34,072 bases of DNA, from contig CANLXO010000019.1 in NCBI GenBank assembly GCA_947495055.1, positions 1-34,072 on the forward strand, written 5' to 3'. Position numbers and translations under genes: made by a program. A model generated the notes under the pieces. It was not told where the DNA came from, made no database searches, and saw nothing but the letters and a program-made list of their open reading frames with translations. The DNA comes from an uncultured Psychrobacter sp. Lineage in GTDB: Bacteria > Pseudomonadota > Gammaproteobacteria > Pseudomonadales > Moraxellaceae. Positions 16,454-26,756 of the stretch are shown here, piece by piece (position 1 is the stretch's first letter; each line of letters opens with the position of its first letter).

Positions 16454-18172
16454 CTATTTGCTGATCACTTTAGCCAATACCTCGTCACGACTTAGCATCT
16501 GCTTTTCGCTATCGCGGCGATTGACGTACTCAAATTTATTCTCTGCCAAGTTGCGATCGGAGACGACGATACGATGCGGGATACCGATCAGCTCCAAATC
16601 CGCAAACTTAACGCCTGGGCGCTCGTTTCGATCGTCGAGTAATACATTGACGCCTTGCGCTTTAAGCTCTTCATAGAGCGCTGTCGCGGTTTGCATCACC
16701 GTATCTTCTTTGGACTTCATCGGTACGATAGCGACTTCAAATGGCGCAATTGAATCAGTCACGCTTGGGGTTTGTGGCCACATAATACCGTTTTCATCAT
16801 TATTTTGCTCAATAGCGGCAGCAATAATGCGGCTGACACCAATACCATAGCAGCCCATCATTAAGGTGACAGGCTTACCATCTTCGCCAGAGACCGTGCA
16901 GCCCATGGCTTGCGAGTATTTATCACCCAGCTGGAAGATATGGCCGACTTCGATACCACGTTTGATCTTGAGCACTCCTTTACCATCGGGTGATGGATCG
17001 CCTTCCTTGACATTACGCACATCAACGATGCGGGTGATACTAGCGTCACGCGCCCAATTCATACCGATAGTATGCTTATTAATCTCGTTAGCACCAGAGA
17101 CAAAATCTGACAAAGTAGCTGCCGCGCGATCGACAAATACTGGCATATCTAAATCAACGCCGATATAGCCTTTGTGAAGGCCTGCCGCTTTTAACTCTTC
17201 ATCAGAGGCCAAAGTTAGTGGTACATTCGCTTCTTCTATCTTCTCCGCTTTCACGGTATTTAATTGATGATCGCCGCGCAAGATAATAGCGATAAGTTGC
17301 GGGGTATCGTCTTCTTTATGACCATGAACGATCAAGGTTTTGACGGTAGTGGCAAGCTCAATATCTAAATGCTCTGCGACCATTTTGCAAGTCGTCATGT
17401 TCTCTGTTAGTACGTCTTCACGCGCCTGTGTCGGTGGCCGGCGCTCAGCAGTACTGACTGATTCGGCCAGCTCCACGTTAGCTGCGTAATCAGAAGAATC
17501 AGAGAAGGCAATATCATCCTCACCACTATCAGCTAAGACATGAAATTCATGCGAGGCAAAACCGCCGATAGAGCCAGTGTCCGCTTGCACTGCGCGAAAG
17601 TCCAAACCCAAACGGGTAAAGATACGAGTATAAGCGTCATACATATCATGGTAGGTTTTTGCTAGTGAGGCCTGATCGATATGAAAAGAGTAAGCATCTT
17701 TCATAGTAAATTCGCGCGCACGCATCACGCCAAAGCGCGGACGTATCTCATCACGAAACTTATTTTGAATCTGAAAGAAGCTAATAGGCAGCTGCTTATA
17801 ACTACGCAGTTCGCCTTGAGCTAGATTGGTGATGACCTCTTCGTGCGTTGGCCCTAAGACAAAATCACGATCATGGCGATCTTTGAAGCGCAGTAGCTCA
17901 GGGCCATAGTCTTCAAAACGCCCAGTGATCTGCCACAGCTCAGCAGGTTGAGTCATCGGCATAAGCACTTCTTGCGCGCCGATACTTTGCATCTCTTCGC
18001 GCACGATTTTTTCGACCTTTTGCAAGATACGCAGACCCATAGGTAACCAAATATAGAGCCCAGAGGCGATTTTGCGAATAAGACCGGCGCGAACCATTAA
18101 CTGGCTTGAGGCGATGTCAGCATCGCTTGGCGTTTCTTTTAGGGTGGCAAATAAAAACTGACTGGCTTTCAT
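16454..18172 (-). CDS. proS: prolyl-tRNA synthetase ProS
   Basis: A 572-aa class II aminoacyl-tRNA synthetase that charges tRNA-Pro. It is the bacterial type with an editing (INS) domain between motifs 2 and 3. Visible elements are [20 protein letters not shown] (motif 1 region), [21 protein letters not shown] (motif 2, quoted by its span near residues 138-158), the INS region (about 225-390) with [21 protein letters not shown] (motif 3), and a C-terminal anticodon-binding domain ending in [10 protein letters not shown]. Length matches E. coli ProS (572). The ATG at 18172 begins MKASQF, the usual start; an AAGG lies about 13 nt upstream. It is a single gene, converging with queF. Confidence 0.97.
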   Translation of the reverse strand: MKASQFLFATLKETPSDADIASSQLMVRAGLIRKIASGLYIWLPMGLRILQKVEKIVREEMQSIGAQEVLMPMTQPAELWQITGRFEDYGPELLRFKDRHDRDFVLGPTHEEVITNLAQGELRSYKQLPISFFQIQNKFRDEIRPRFGVMRAREFTMKDAYSFHIDQASLAKTYHDMYDAYTRIFTRLGLDFRAVQADTGSIGGFASHEFHVLADSGEDDIAFSDSSDYAANVELAESVSTAERRPPTQAREDVLTENMTTCKMVAEHLDIELATTVKTLIVHGHKEDDTPQLIAIILRGDHQLNTVKAEKIEEANVPLTLASDEELKAAGLHKGYIGVDLDMPVFVDRAAATLSDFVSGANEINKHTIGMNWARDASITRIVDVRNVKEGDPSPDGKGVLKIKRGIEVGHIFQLGDKYSQAMGCTVSGEDGKPVTLMMGCYGIGVSRIIAAAIEQNNDENGIMWPQTPSVTDSIAPFEVAIVPMKSKEDTVMQTATALYEELKAQGVNVLLDDRNERPGVKFADLELIGIPHRIVVSDRNLAENKFEYVNRRDSEKQMLSRDEVLAKVISK

Positions 18173-18570
18173 AAATAAAGCGAAACCTTATCTTTTATAA
18201 AGAATAAATAAGTAGCGCGGTGCAGCGTAAAGGACTACAAGCGCAAAATAGGAGTAGAGGCCAGGATAGTATTCACCAGCACAATCAGACTATGTTAGGT
18301 AAAGTTTGAGCTAGACGCAATGACTTTTTAGCTTTTGCTCAATATAGAGATAAAAAAGGCTAATGATAGTTGAAATATGGCTTAAATTACCGTACTAAAA
18401 GGCGTCTTGAGCAAGGCTTATGTGTAGCAATTGGTAGCCATAACTTGAAGTGCGGCTCTGACGGTATCATTTATATCCCATCTCCTATTCATAAACGCAG
18501 TCTTCGCTTATGCGCTGATCATCTATGATTCAATCGTCTTTAAGCCCATGACCCCTAAAAGGATATCGCC
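18173..18570. other. spacer between divergent proS and DUF4230 gene
   Basis: About 400 bp without a gene. A TATAAA near 18195-18200 on the reverse strand could be the proS -10. A weak inverted repeat, TTAGC-tttt with aaaa-GGCTAA (about 18328-18363, one bulge), is the only structure seen. Nothing else stands out. Confidence 0.4.
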
Positions 18571-19314
18571 ATGCCAGCGTCTGACAATCGACTCTCGACC
18601 AAGCCTAAAATCAAGGTAGCTAAAACCTCGTGGCTTTTGTTAATAATAGGTCTGCTTGCTTTACTCGCCGCTTTTTATATGGTGCAAAATCAAGTAGAAG
18701 ACGAGCCTATCGAGACCATCACACGCGAAGGGGTGGTAACGCAGATCCAGCAGCTCAATCGCTTGCAAACGGTTGGCTTTAGCGTAGATACGGTCATCAC
18801 CAGTCAGCGCGAGGGTAGCTGGCAGAAGCTTTGGACTGATGAGCAAAAGGGGCTATTTATCGTTCGTGGCCGCGTTGAGGCAGGCGTCGATCTGGCTAAT
18901 TTGACACCTGATATGGTACGAGTGACCCAGCCTAGCGCCGAGGACATTGCAGCGTTTGAGAGTGCTACTGAAGATGACGCAAACTTAGGTAGTAATCCTG
19001 CCGTATTGATGCCAAAGATTGATATCACCTTGCCGCAGTCTGAGATATTCTCAGTATATTTAGACGATATCGAAATCTATGATTGGCAAGCTGGCGTCTT
19101 TGGTATGACGCAGGTTGATCCTAGAATTTTTGAGCAAGCGCAAAAGATGGGCAAGACAGAAGTGTTAGAGAAGGCTTGCCGCGGTGATGTTATGACCATC
19201 GCTCTTGATAACGCCCAATCTCAATTGCAGCAGCTCTTTGCTCTAACGGGCGCTACTGTGACGGTTACCACTCAAGGCGCGGGCGCATGTCGTCTGCCAG
19301 CGTCTGCTTCGTAG
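18571..19314 (+). CDS. DUF4230 family membrane-anchored protein
   Basis: A 247-aa protein. A basic N-terminus is followed by one transmembrane helix (about 20-38), then an extracytoplasmic domain. The pattern LNRLQTVGFSVDTVI, then LFIVRGRVEAGVDLANL and LPQSEIFSVYLDDIEIYDW fits the DUF4230 family, whose members have an N-terminal anchor and a beta-rich domain with a GRVxAGVDL core. Function of the family is unknown. A ribosome site (AAAAGGA) lies about 9 nt upstream. It stands alone between divergent proS and convergent photolyase. The family call is from memory of the motif pattern and should be checked with a profile. Confidence 0.68.
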   Translation: MPASDNRLSTKPKIKVAKTSWLLLIIGLLALLAAFYMVQNQVEDEPIETITREGVVTQIQQLNRLQTVGFSVDTVITSQREGSWQKLWTDEQKGLFIVRGRVEAGVDLANLTPDMVRVTQPSAEDIAAFESATEDDANLGSNPAVLMPKIDITLPQSEIFSVYLDDIEIYDWQAGVFGMTQVDPRIFEQAQKMGKTEVLEKACRGDVMTIALDNAQSQLQQLFALTGATVTVTTQGAGACRLPASAS

Positions 19315-19346
19315 TGGTCACCCCGTCTTATCACTAACAACCCTAC

Positions 19347-20957
19347 TTAGTTTTTTTTAAACTCTGCGATAGCCAACTGCCTCGCTTCTTTATGATCGAC
19401 CATAGGAGTAGGGTAGTCAATATCGGCAAAGTCGCCGCCTTTGGTCAGTGCTTTACGAAGTTTATTCTCATCATGCAATATGCTGGCAGGAACGTCTTTG
19501 AGCTCAGGCAGCCAAGTCTTGATAAACAGCGCTTTTGGATCGTGGCTTTTGCCTTGGCTAAAGGGATTCATAATACGAAAGTAAGGGGCAGAGTCAGTAC
19601 CCGTTGAAGCGCTCCATTGCCAGCCGCCGTTATTAGAGGCAAAGTCACCATCAACAAGCTGACTCATAAAGTAGCGCTCACCCCAGCGCCAATCAATTAA
19701 TAAATCCTTGGTCAAAAACATTGCTGTGACCATACGCAAGCGATTGTGCATAAAGCCATTGGTATTTAAGCTACGCATCGCGGCATCAACGAAGGGTACG
19801 CCTGTCTTGCCCGTGCACCATGCCTCAAAGTCCTCTTCGTTGTATGACCAGTTAATCTTGGCGTCGGTCTCTTCTTTGTAGGCTTTGTGGCGGATGAGTT
19901 CAGGTTTGACAGTTAATACATGACGATAAAAATCGCGCCATGCCAGCTCACTAATCCAGCGATTGATGTCTTCATTGTCGCCATCATTGTCATGTAATTT
20001 ATCTTGCGCTTTTACCGCCTGTAGGTAGCACTCTCTAGGACTAATGCTGCCGATGGTGAGATAAGCTGACATGTGGCTGGTGCCTTGCAAGATGGGCTTG
20101 TCACGGCTGACGTTGTAATTATTGATATCATCGCTTGTAAATTGCTCTAATCGCGCGCGTGCTGCGGCCTCGCCAGCAGGATAGTGCTCGCGTGCTTGCT
20201 CTAACTGCGCGCTATAATCGATATGTTGATAAGCGGCGTTTTTATCTAATGCCGCTTGATAGTCTTGTACGATCTGAGCACTTAGCTCTTCGATATCTTT
20301 GAGTGTGCTTGCGCTGCTATCTACTGACGTAAGATTAATGAGTGCATCAGTCGTCTCATTATTACTCTTTACCCCCACCGCGTTGTGACTCTCAAGCTGA
20401 CTGACTTCTAAGGTATGACGCCACTTTTTGTAAAACGGTGTAAACACTTTGTACATCGTGTCACTATCATTGGTAGTGATGCTTTGCGGCGGCAATATAC
20501 ACTGGTCATGATGACGTATGAACTCAATGTCTAGCTCAGCGAGCTGTTTGGCTAATGCCTCATCCCGAGCGATCTCGCGCCCTTCGTATTCGTGGTTGGC
20601 CACTAGGCAGCTGATTTTTTGCTCTGCACATAGCTCAGTGATAGCGTCTATAGACTTATCAAAATCGGCACATAGATAGACGTTTAAAGCGATATTTAAC
20701 TGATCTTCTAGCTTTTGCGCTAGTATCGGCAGAGTACGCGCGATATGATCGACTTGTACGAGCGAGTCATCATGCTCAAGCCATTGCTCAGGAGTGATAA
20801 AGTAGACGGCGGTAACAGGCGCTTCACTGGCATTAGCCTGTTCACAAATAGCGGCCAAAGCGGTATTGTCATGGTTACGCAAATCACGGCGAAACCACAT
20901 CAAATAGTGCGGCGTGCGCCCCTTGTCTTTTTCAGCCTTATTGTCATTATTTGCCAT
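19347..20957 (-). CDS. phrB: deoxyribodipyrimidine photo-lyase (class I CPD photolyase)
   Basis: A 536-aa flavoprotein that splits UV-induced cyclobutane pyrimidine dimers using blue light. The N-terminal photolyase domain (about 16-180) starts HYLMWFRRDLRNHDNTAL. The C-terminal FAD domain includes TSHMSAYLTIGSISPREC, WISELAWRDFYRHVL, FMHNRLRMVTAMFLTKDLL, and NNGGWQWSASTGTDSAPYFR, the class I CPD signature. A hydrophilic insertion (about 195-255, Asn/Ser/Thr-rich) makes it longer than E. coli PhrB (472). The start is supported by AAGGAAAG 4-11 nt upstream of the ATG at 20957. It is divergent from trpF. Confidence 0.95.
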   Translation of the reverse strand: MANNDNKAEKDKGRTPHYLMWFRRDLRNHDNTALAAICEQANASEAPVTAVYFITPEQWLEHDDSLVQVDHIARTLPILAQKLEDQLNIALNVYLCADFDKSIDAITELCAEQKISCLVANHEYEGREIARDEALAKQLAELDIEFIRHHDQCILPPQSITTNDSDTMYKVFTPFYKKWRHTLEVSQLESHNAVGVKSNNETTDALINLTSVDSSASTLKDIEELSAQIVQDYQAALDKNAAYQHIDYSAQLEQAREHYPAGEAAARARLEQFTSDDINNYNVSRDKPILQGTSHMSAYLTIGSISPRECYLQAVKAQDKLHDNDGDNEDINRWISELAWRDFYRHVLTVKPELIRHKAYKEETDAKINWSYNEEDFEAWCTGKTGVPFVDAAMRSLNTNGFMHNRLRMVTAMFLTKDLLIDWRWGERYFMSQLVDGDFASNNGGWQWSASTGTDSAPYFRIMNPFSQGKSHDPKALFIKTWLPELKDVPASILHDENKLRKALTKGGDFADIDYPTPMVDHKEARQLAIAEFKKN

Positions 20958-21142
20958 TTAGCTTTCCTTATCCTAATCATAAACAAAACGATGCATAAAA
21001 GTATGCTAGGATAAGTTTTTGGATGCAATTGATTTGCCCCACAGGTAACAAATCATCATCATTTCTAATGGTAATTTCTTCGATGATAAATGTTTAGTTT
21101 TCGCCTCCTCATTAACCCCCTTTGGTGTTTAAAGGTCATCTC

Positions 21143-21802
21143 ATGCACGTAAAGTTTTGCGGGTTTACTCGTCTTGATGATATTCATGCCGCGATAGAGT
21201 TGGGCGTGGATGCTGTGGGTCTAGTGTTTTATCCACCAAGCCCGCGCACGGTAACAATAGAGCAAGCGCAAACCTTAACTCGCGCTATTCCCGCCTTTGT
21301 GAGCGTAGTGGCGTTAGTAGTCAATATGTCAAAGGATGAGCTTATGCAGCTAGCGGGGCAAGTATCCTTTGATATTATCCAGTTTCACGGTGACGAGTCT
21401 GCCGAGCAGTGTCAGGCGCTCGCTGCTAGCGTAAGCAAGCGCTGGATAAAAGCCTTACGCATTAATGCTGAGCAAGAGACACAAGATAGCGTAAAATCTC
21501 AGATTGACGCTTTTGCTGATGCTGGCGCGAGTAGTATTTTGCTCGATGCCTATCATCCGCAAAAATACGGCGGTACTGGTGATCATTTTGACTGGGACTT
21601 AATACCGCCCAAGAGTGCCTTGCCCATTATTTTGGCAGGTGGACTAGATGAAAAAAACGTCACCGCAACTCATAAGCTACCTATTTATGCGGTTGATGTC
21701 AGCGGTGGTATAGAGTCTGCAAAAGGCAAAAAAAATACAGCAAAAATGCGCGGATTTATAAAAGCGGTCAAGCGTGATCGATGGCAAAACGAGACGCTGT
21801 AA
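21143..21802 (+). CDS. trpF: phosphoribosylanthranilate isomerase TrpF
   Basis: Third step of tryptophan synthesis from anthranilate: isomerises phosphoribosyl-anthranilate. A 219-aa TIM barrel with catalytic Cys in KFCGFTR (residue 6), LVFYPPSPRTV, FHGDESAEQC, catalytic Asp in ILLDAYHP and the phosphate-binding LAGGLDEKNV / VDVSGGIESAKGKK. I chose the ATG at 21143 with AAAGG about 8 nt upstream; the frame is open to a TTG at 21122. First gene of trpF-trpB-trpA. No leader peptide rich in Trp codons and no attenuator were seen upstream. Confidence 0.96.
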   Translation: MHVKFCGFTRLDDIHAAIELGVDAVGLVFYPPSPRTVTIEQAQTLTRAIPAFVSVVALVVNMSKDELMQLAGQVSFDIIQFHGDESAEQCQALAASVSKRWIKALRINAEQETQDSVKSQIDAFADAGASSILLDAYHPQKYGGTGDHFDWDLIPPKSALPIILAGGLDEKNVTATHKLPIYAVDVSGGIESAKGKKNTAKMRGFIKAVKRDRWQNETL

Positions 21803-21866
21803 GCGAACTTCAAGTTATTAGCAACACTATCTATTTTAAAACCTTTCATATTAAGTAGGAAATATC

Positions 21867-23120
21867 ATGAGTCAGCTCGCAACTAATTTAGCAGAAACGA
21901 TTGCCAATCCAGAAGGCGTACAAGATTTTAACCAATACCCTGATGCTCGCGGACATTTTGGTGTACATGGCGGCCGCTTTGTCTCTGAGACGCTAATGGC
22001 GGCGCTTGAAGAGCTTGAGACGCTATATACTAGAGTCAAAGCCGATCCCGCATTTTGGGAGGAGTATCATAACGACCTAGTCAATTACGTTGGTCGTCCT
22101 ACGCCGCTATACCACGCCAAGCGTCTAAGCGATGAGATCGGCGGCGCGCAAATTTATTTTAAGCGTGAAGACTTAAATCACACTGGCGCACACAAAGTAA
22201 ATAACACTATTGGGCAAGCACTCCTTGCCAAGATGAGTGGTAAAAAACGTATTATCGCTGAGACAGGCGCAGGTCAGCATGGGGTCGCGACAGCGACAAT
22301 CGCCGCGCGTTTAGGGCTGGAATGTATCGTCTATATGGGTGCAGACGATGTCGAGCGTCAAAAGATGAACGTCTATCGTATGCGTTTATTGGGCACCACT
22401 GTTGTCCCTGTTACCTCAGGCTCACGCACGCTCAAAGATGCGATGAACGAGGCGATGCGCGATTGGGTCACCAACGTCGATACCACCTATTACATCATTG
22501 GCACGGTCGCAGGTCCGCATCCTTATCCGCTCTTGGTACGTGATTTTCAGGCGATCATCGGTAAAGAGACGCGCGTTCAGCATTTGCAACAAACGGGCAA
22601 GTTACCTGATGCCCTAGTCGCTTGCGTTGGTGGCGGTTCAAACGCTATCGGTTTGTTCTTTGACTTTCTCAACGATACTGACGTCAAAATGTACGGCGTC
22701 GAGGCCACAGGTGATGGTATTGAATCAGGTCGCCATTCTGCGCCACTTGCGGCAGGTCGTATTGGGGTATTGCACGGCAACCGCACGTATCTTATGGCAG
22801 ATGACGATGGACAAATCCAAGAAACGCATTCTATCTCAGCAGGTCTCGACTACCCAGGCGTTGGCCCTGAGCACAGCTTCTTAAAAGATATGCACCGCGT
22901 AGAATATGTCGGCTGCACGGATGCTGAGGCATTAGAGGGCTTCCATGAAGTCACGCGCAAAGAAGGCATCATCCCAGCACTTGAGACCGCTCACGCTTGC
23001 TACTATGCACTAGAGCTTGCTAAAACCATGACCCCAGATCAAACCATCGTCGTCAATATGTCAGGTCGTGGTGATAAGGATTTGCATTCGGTAATGAGCG
23101 CAGAAGGGATTGAGTTTTAG
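21867..23120 (+). CDS. trpB: tryptophan synthase beta subunit TrpB
   Basis: Condenses indole with serine to tryptophan, using PLP. 417 aa, with an N-terminal extension of about 20 residues over E. coli TrpB (397). PLP lysine is Lys110 in HTGAHKVNN. The gate and phosphate-binding loop are [14 protein letters not shown], with the [12 protein letters not shown] segment and a [11 protein letters not shown]-terminal motif. Forms the alpha2beta2 complex with TrpA. The ribosome site is TAGGAAA before the ATG. It lies 64 bp after trpF; trpA follows 98 bp later, with a hairpin in between. Confidence 0.97.
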   Translation: MSQLATNLAETIANPEGVQDFNQYPDARGHFGVHGGRFVSETLMAALEELETLYTRVKADPAFWEEYHNDLVNYVGRPTPLYHAKRLSDEIGGAQIYFKREDLNHTGAHKVNNTIGQALLAKMSGKKRIIAETGAGQHGVATATIAARLGLECIVYMGADDVERQKMNVYRMRLLGTTVVPVTSGSRTLKDAMNEAMRDWVTNVDTTYYIIGTVAGPHPYPLLVRDFQAIIGKETRVQHLQQTGKLPDALVACVGGGSNAIGLFFDFLNDTDVKMYGVEATGDGIESGRHSAPLAAGRIGVLHGNRTYLMADDDGQIQETHSISAGLDYPGVGPEHSFLKDMHRVEYVGCTDAEALEGFHEVTRKEGIIPALETAHACYYALELAKTMTPDQTIVVNMSGRGDKDLHSVMSAEGIEF

Positions 23121-23158
23121 TCCCATACTCCAATAACTATTAGCAAGTAACTATCAGA

Positions 23159-23183
23159 AAAGGGCTGTTAATAGCGGCCCTTT
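23159..23183 (+). terminator. intercistronic hairpin between trpB and trpA (weak terminator/attenuator)
   Basis: AAAGGGC (23159-23165) pairs with GCCCTTT (23177-23183) across an 11-nt loop. Only three T follow, so it is more likely an RNA-processing or partial-termination hairpin than a full stop. Confidence 0.4.
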
Positions 23184-23218
23184 GATTAAAGCCGCATTGA
23201 TTATATTTAGAGACCCCT

Positions 23219-24043
23219 ATGACCCGAATTGAAAGCACCTTTGAAACTTTAAAATCACAGAACAAAAAAGCCCTCATCCCTTATGTAATGGCAGGCGATC
23301 CCAATCCGAGCAACTTTGTCAGCTTGCTTCATGATCTCGTCAAGCATGGCGCAGATATGATAGAAGTGGGTTTGCCATTCTCTGATCCGATGGCAGATGG
23401 CCCAACGGTTGCCTTGGCAGGTGAGCGGGCACTAGCGGCAGGCACGAGTACTCGCGAAGCGCTACAGATGGTAGGTGAGTTTCGTAAGACAAACACGCAG
23501 ACGCCGATTATCTTAATGGGGTATCTTAATCCTGTTGAGATTATCGGTTATGACAAATTTGTTGCGCTTTGTGAGCAATCAGGCGTTGACGGTATCTTGA
23601 TGGTCGACTTGCCACCAGCGGAGGCGGGTAGCTTTACCCAGCATCTAACGGATAATGCAATTAACGAGATTTTTTTACTATCGCCCACCACTTTGCCTGA
23701 GCGCCGTGAGCAAGTACTGACCCATTGTGGCGGCTATATTTACTATGTCTCGCTCAAAGGGGTGACAGGCTCTGCCACACTTGATACCGATGATGTTGCC
23801 ACTCAAGTACAAGCGATCAAAGCAGAGACCGATCTACCTGTCTGCGTTGGTTTTGGTATCCGTGACGGCGTTTCCGCCAAAGCGATTGGTGCTCATGCTG
23901 ATGGTATTATTGTCGGTAGTGCGCTAGTACAGAACTTTGCCAATATAGATGCTAACGACAGTACGGCAGTGGCAGCAGCACAGCAGCGTATTATGACCAA
24001 GATGGATGAATTGCGCGCCGCACTCGACAGTCTAAGTGCATAA
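23219..24043 (+). CDS. trpA: tryptophan synthase alpha subunit TrpA
   Basis: Cleaves indole-3-glycerol phosphate to indole, passed to TrpB. 274-aa TIM barrel with catalytic Glu49 (MIEVGLPFSDP) and Asp60 (PMADGPT), the phosphate site VGFGIRDGVSAKAIG, and YYVSLKGVTGSA. Length is near E. coli TrpA (268). It follows trpB on the same strand, and accD follows at a distance of 244 bp. The order trpF-trpB-trpA-accD-folC is conserved in related Moraxellaceae by my recollection. Confidence 0.97.
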   Translation: MTRIESTFETLKSQNKKALIPYVMAGDPNPSNFVSLLHDLVKHGADMIEVGLPFSDPMADGPTVALAGERALAAGTSTREALQMVGEFRKTNTQTPIILMGYLNPVEIIGYDKFVALCEQSGVDGILMVDLPPAEAGSFTQHLTDNAINEIFLLSPTTLPERREQVLTHCGGYIYYVSLKGVTGSATLDTDDVATQVQAIKAETDLPVCVGFGIRDGVSAKAIGAHADGIIVGSALVQNFANIDANDSTAVAAAQQRIMTKMDELRAALDSLSA

Positions 24044-24126
24044 ATGGCTAAATCGTATTAACAATAAATCAGGCTCATCGACGTTATTTTGGCTAAAGAA
24101 CAGCAGACCCGATTGGCTTTGCTAAA

Positions 24127-24150
24127 TTTAGTTTACGTGTGTAAACTAAG
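24127..24150. promoter_or_regulatory. perfect inverted repeat between trpA and accD
   Basis: TTAGTTTAC (24128-24136) and GTAAACTAA (24141-24149) are perfectly complementary around GTGT. No T-run follows on either side, so it is not a classic terminator. A wider GGCTT..AAGCC pairing with a bulge is possible. It lies about 140 bp before accD and could be an operator or leader stem-loop for accD. Confidence 0.4.
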
Positions 24151-24287
24151 CCTGTGCATATATGATTGTCAAGCCTATAACTATCAAAGTTATGGTGCTA
24201 CATGAGGGATTATTGCAACGACACTTAACGATTAGCGGCAAGTTTATGAGTAGACTTGTCAAATAGCCTAGGATAAGGGCCAATACT

Positions 24288-25205
24288 ATGACTGATACGA
24301 TAGAAAAACCAGATGCTACCAATGATGGTATGACCAAGCCTAGTACGTGGTTTGACAGGCCGGTACCTGGGGTCAAGCATCAATTGACGCCAACGCTTTC
24401 TGCGGTAGAGACAGAGCCGTCAACTCAATGCAGCAATTGTCACTCCAAAATTACTAATACCGCGCTGATATTCAACTGCTACGTCTGTCCGCACTGTGAG
24501 CATCATTTGACGATGACTGCACGCGAGCGCTTGCAGTGGTTTTTGGAGCAAGTAGACGGTGAGCTTGGGCAGGAATTTACTGCAAAAGACCCCTTACGCT
24601 TCGTCGATAGCAAGCCTTATCCTAAGCGTATGGATGAAGCGCAAGCTAAGACTGGGGAGAGTGAAGCATTAATCGTCATGTATGGCAAACTGCGTAATAT
24701 CGATCTGGTGGCTTGTGCTTTTGACTTTCGTTTTATGGGCGGCTCGATGGGCTCTGTGGTCGGCGATCGCTTTGTACAGGCGGCTGAAAAATCATTGGCA
24801 GAGCGTAAACCTTTAGTATGTTTTGCCGCATCTGGTGGCGCACGTATGCAAGAGGGCTTGCTATCGCTCATGCAGATGGCACGTACGGCAGCCGCGATTG
24901 AGCGCTTGAGAATCGCGGGCATTCCTTATATTGTAGTATTGACCAATCCAGTCTATGGCGGGGTAACTGCATCTCTTGCTATGCTAGGCGATATTCATCT
25001 GGCTGAACCCAAAGCGATGATTGGCTTTGCAGGTAAGCGCGTCATTGAGCAGACGGTGCGCGAGACGCTAGAGGAGCCATTCCAGCGTGCTGAGTTCTTA
25101 CTTGAGCATGGCGTGGTCGATGAGGTCGTGCATCGTCATCAGATGATAGATACCATCTATCGTTTGCTGGCAAAGATGTGTCACAAGCCTAATGTAGATG
25201 CTTAA
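24288..25205 (+). CDS. accD: acetyl-CoA carboxylase carboxyltransferase beta subunit AccD
   Basis: With AccA it transfers CO2 from carboxy-biotin to acetyl-CoA, the first step of fatty acid synthesis. 305 aa, the normal length. The N-terminal zinc ribbon uses Cys48, Cys51, Cys67 and Cys70 (CSNC...CPHC), and the crotonase-fold core carries CFAASGGARMQEGLLSLMQM and PVYGGVTASLAMLGD. A strong terminator follows, so folC probably has its own promoter. It links directly to the biotin genes later in the window because the enzyme depends on biotin. Confidence 0.97.
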   Translation: MTDTIEKPDATNDGMTKPSTWFDRPVPGVKHQLTPTLSAVETEPSTQCSNCHSKITNTALIFNCYVCPHCEHHLTMTARERLQWFLEQVDGELGQEFTAKDPLRFVDSKPYPKRMDEAQAKTGESEALIVMYGKLRNIDLVACAFDFRFMGGSMGSVVGDRFVQAAEKSLAERKPLVCFAASGGARMQEGLLSLMQMARTAAAIERLRIAGIPYIVVLTNPVYGGVTASLAMLGDIHLAEPKAMIGFAGKRVIEQTVRETLEEPFQRAEFLLEHGVVDEVVHRHQMIDTIYRLLAKMCHKPNVDA

Positions 25206-25239
25206 GCTAAAATATCAGCTGGATTATACTTATATAGAG

Positions 25240-25279
25240 ATAGCATTTATCGTGCATAGGCGATGAGTGCTATTTTTTT
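25240..25279 (+). terminator. rho-independent terminator after accD
   Basis: ATAGCATTTATCG (25240-25252) pairs, with two G-U pairs, with CGATGAGTGCTAT (25261-25273) across an 8-nt loop, followed by seven T. Confidence 0.85.
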
Positions 25280-25397
25280 AGGTTTGGTTTTTGGTATCCG
25301 TGTTATACACTGCCTAGCCAGTTGCTATAAATCACCGTAAGTCATTTACGGCTGTCTAATTTTGTGTCACCTTATAAAGGTTAATGTAGGTTCTACT

Positions 25398-26756
25398 ATG
25401 TCCGTCCCTAGCGCATCCCAGCCCAGTCCAGCCACGCCAGATAGCACCGCCAGTCTCACCGAGTGGCTGAATTATATGCAGCATATTCATGTCTCAGCCA
25501 TAGACATGGGACTATCACGGGTACTGCCTGTGGCACAGTATTTAGGCGTTGTACAATCGGCGAAAGACGACGCTTATGTGTTTACTGTCGCTGGCACCAA
25601 TGGTAAAGGCTCAACGACAGCAGTTATCGCGGCGATGACTCAGGCAGCAGGGTACAAAACCGCGCTGTACCAGTCGCCGCATCTGAGCGTATTTAATGAG
25701 CGCGTCCGTATTAATGGCGAGATGGTCAGCGATGAGACTTTGATTGACGCTTTTAATAGTGTTGAGCGCGCCCGCTTGGCTTGTGAGCTGACGTTATCGT
25801 TTTTTGAGATGACGACCTTGGCTGCCTTATTGATATTTGCGAACGCGGACTGCGATGTTTGGGTATTAGAGGTCGGACTCGGCGGGCGCTTAGATGTGGT
25901 TAATATCATAGACCCAGACTTAGCGGTTATTACCAATATCAGTATCGATCATATCGATTGGCTAGGAGACAATACTGAGGACATTGGCCGCGAAAAAGCA
26001 GGCATTTTACGTCAAGGCATCCCTTTAATATATGGTGCATATGAGATGCCAAATAGCGTCAGGAAGCTCATTGATGAGCAGGATATTACTTGCTATCAAG
26101 CCGAGCAAGATTTTGGCTATCGCAATCTGGATATCCAAAGATGGCAGTACAGTAATGCCGCTGTCACGCTCGAGCTACCGCGCCCAGCGCTATCACTTAC
26201 CAATACTGCTAATGCGTTATCTGCTGTGTTAGCCAGTCCATTAAAAGTCGATAGTGCTGCTATCAAGCAAGCGCTACAAACTGTAAAGTTAGCAGGACGT
26301 TTTGATTATCGTACGCTTGACAATCGCCATTGGTTATTTGATGTGGCGCATAACGAGCAAGGCGTTGCGTTTTTGCTCGCGCAATTATTACCGCTTTGGC
26401 AACAGCATCTACAAGAGCAAGCACAGAAAACGTCTAGCGCTCAAACCGGCACGATAAAAATGCTGTTTTCTATGCTTGGGGACAAAGATATTGAAGGCGT
26501 GGTACAGCAGTTGACGCAAGCTGATTTACCTATTAGTGAGTGGTTTATCGCCGAGATTGACTATCCTCGTGCTGCCAGTACTGAGCAATTAAAGGGCGTT
26601 TTGACAGCGTATACTGATACAGATAATATAAAGGAGTTTGCAAACCTAGCACAGGCTGTGCAAGCGGTTATTGAGGCAAGTACTGAGCAGGACCTAATTG
26701 TTGTTTGCGGCTCTTTTCATACGATAGGGGAGTCGCTCGCTGTTCTAAATAGCTGA
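25398..26756 (+). CDS. folC: bifunctional folylpolyglutamate/dihydrofolate synthase FolC
   Basis: Adds glutamate to dihydropteroate and folates. 452 aa. The Mur-ligase-like P-loop is VAGTNGKGSTT (about 64-74). Further motifs are EVGLGGRLDVVN, ITNISIDHIDWLGD with the metal/substrate-binding SIDH, IGREKAGI, LAGRFDYR and DVAHNEQG. I chose the ATG at 25398; the frame is open to a TTG at 25362 but the added residues look non-coding. The ribosome site is poor (TAGGTT). It follows accD and precedes the SPOR protein, the widespread accD-folC-dedD order. Confidence 0.95.
   Translation: MSVPSASQPSPATPDSTASLTEWLNYMQHIHVSAIDMGLSRVLPVAQYLGVVQSAKDDAYVFTVAGTNGKGSTTAVIAAMTQAAGYKTALYQSPHLSVFNERVRINGEMVSDETLIDAFNSVERARLACELTLSFFEMTTLAALLIFANADCDVWVLEVGLGGRLDVVNIIDPDLAVITNISIDHIDWLGDNTEDIGREKAGILRQGIPLIYGAYEMPNSVRKLIDEQDITCYQAEQDFGYRNLDIQRWQYSNAAVTLELPRPALSLTNTANALSAVLASPLKVDSAAIKQALQTVKLAGRFDYRTLDNRHWLFDVAHNEQGVAFLLAQLLPLWQQHLQEQAQKTSSAQTGTIKMLFSMLGDKDIEGVVQQLTQADLPISEWFIAEIDYPRAASTEQLKGVLTAYTDTDNIKEFANLAQAVQAVIEASTEQDLIVVCGSFHTIGESLAVLNS

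Noticed and set aside
21015..21142. Trp attenuator or leader peptide before trpF
   Set aside because: No short ORF with tandem Trp codons and no terminator/antiterminator pair were seen.
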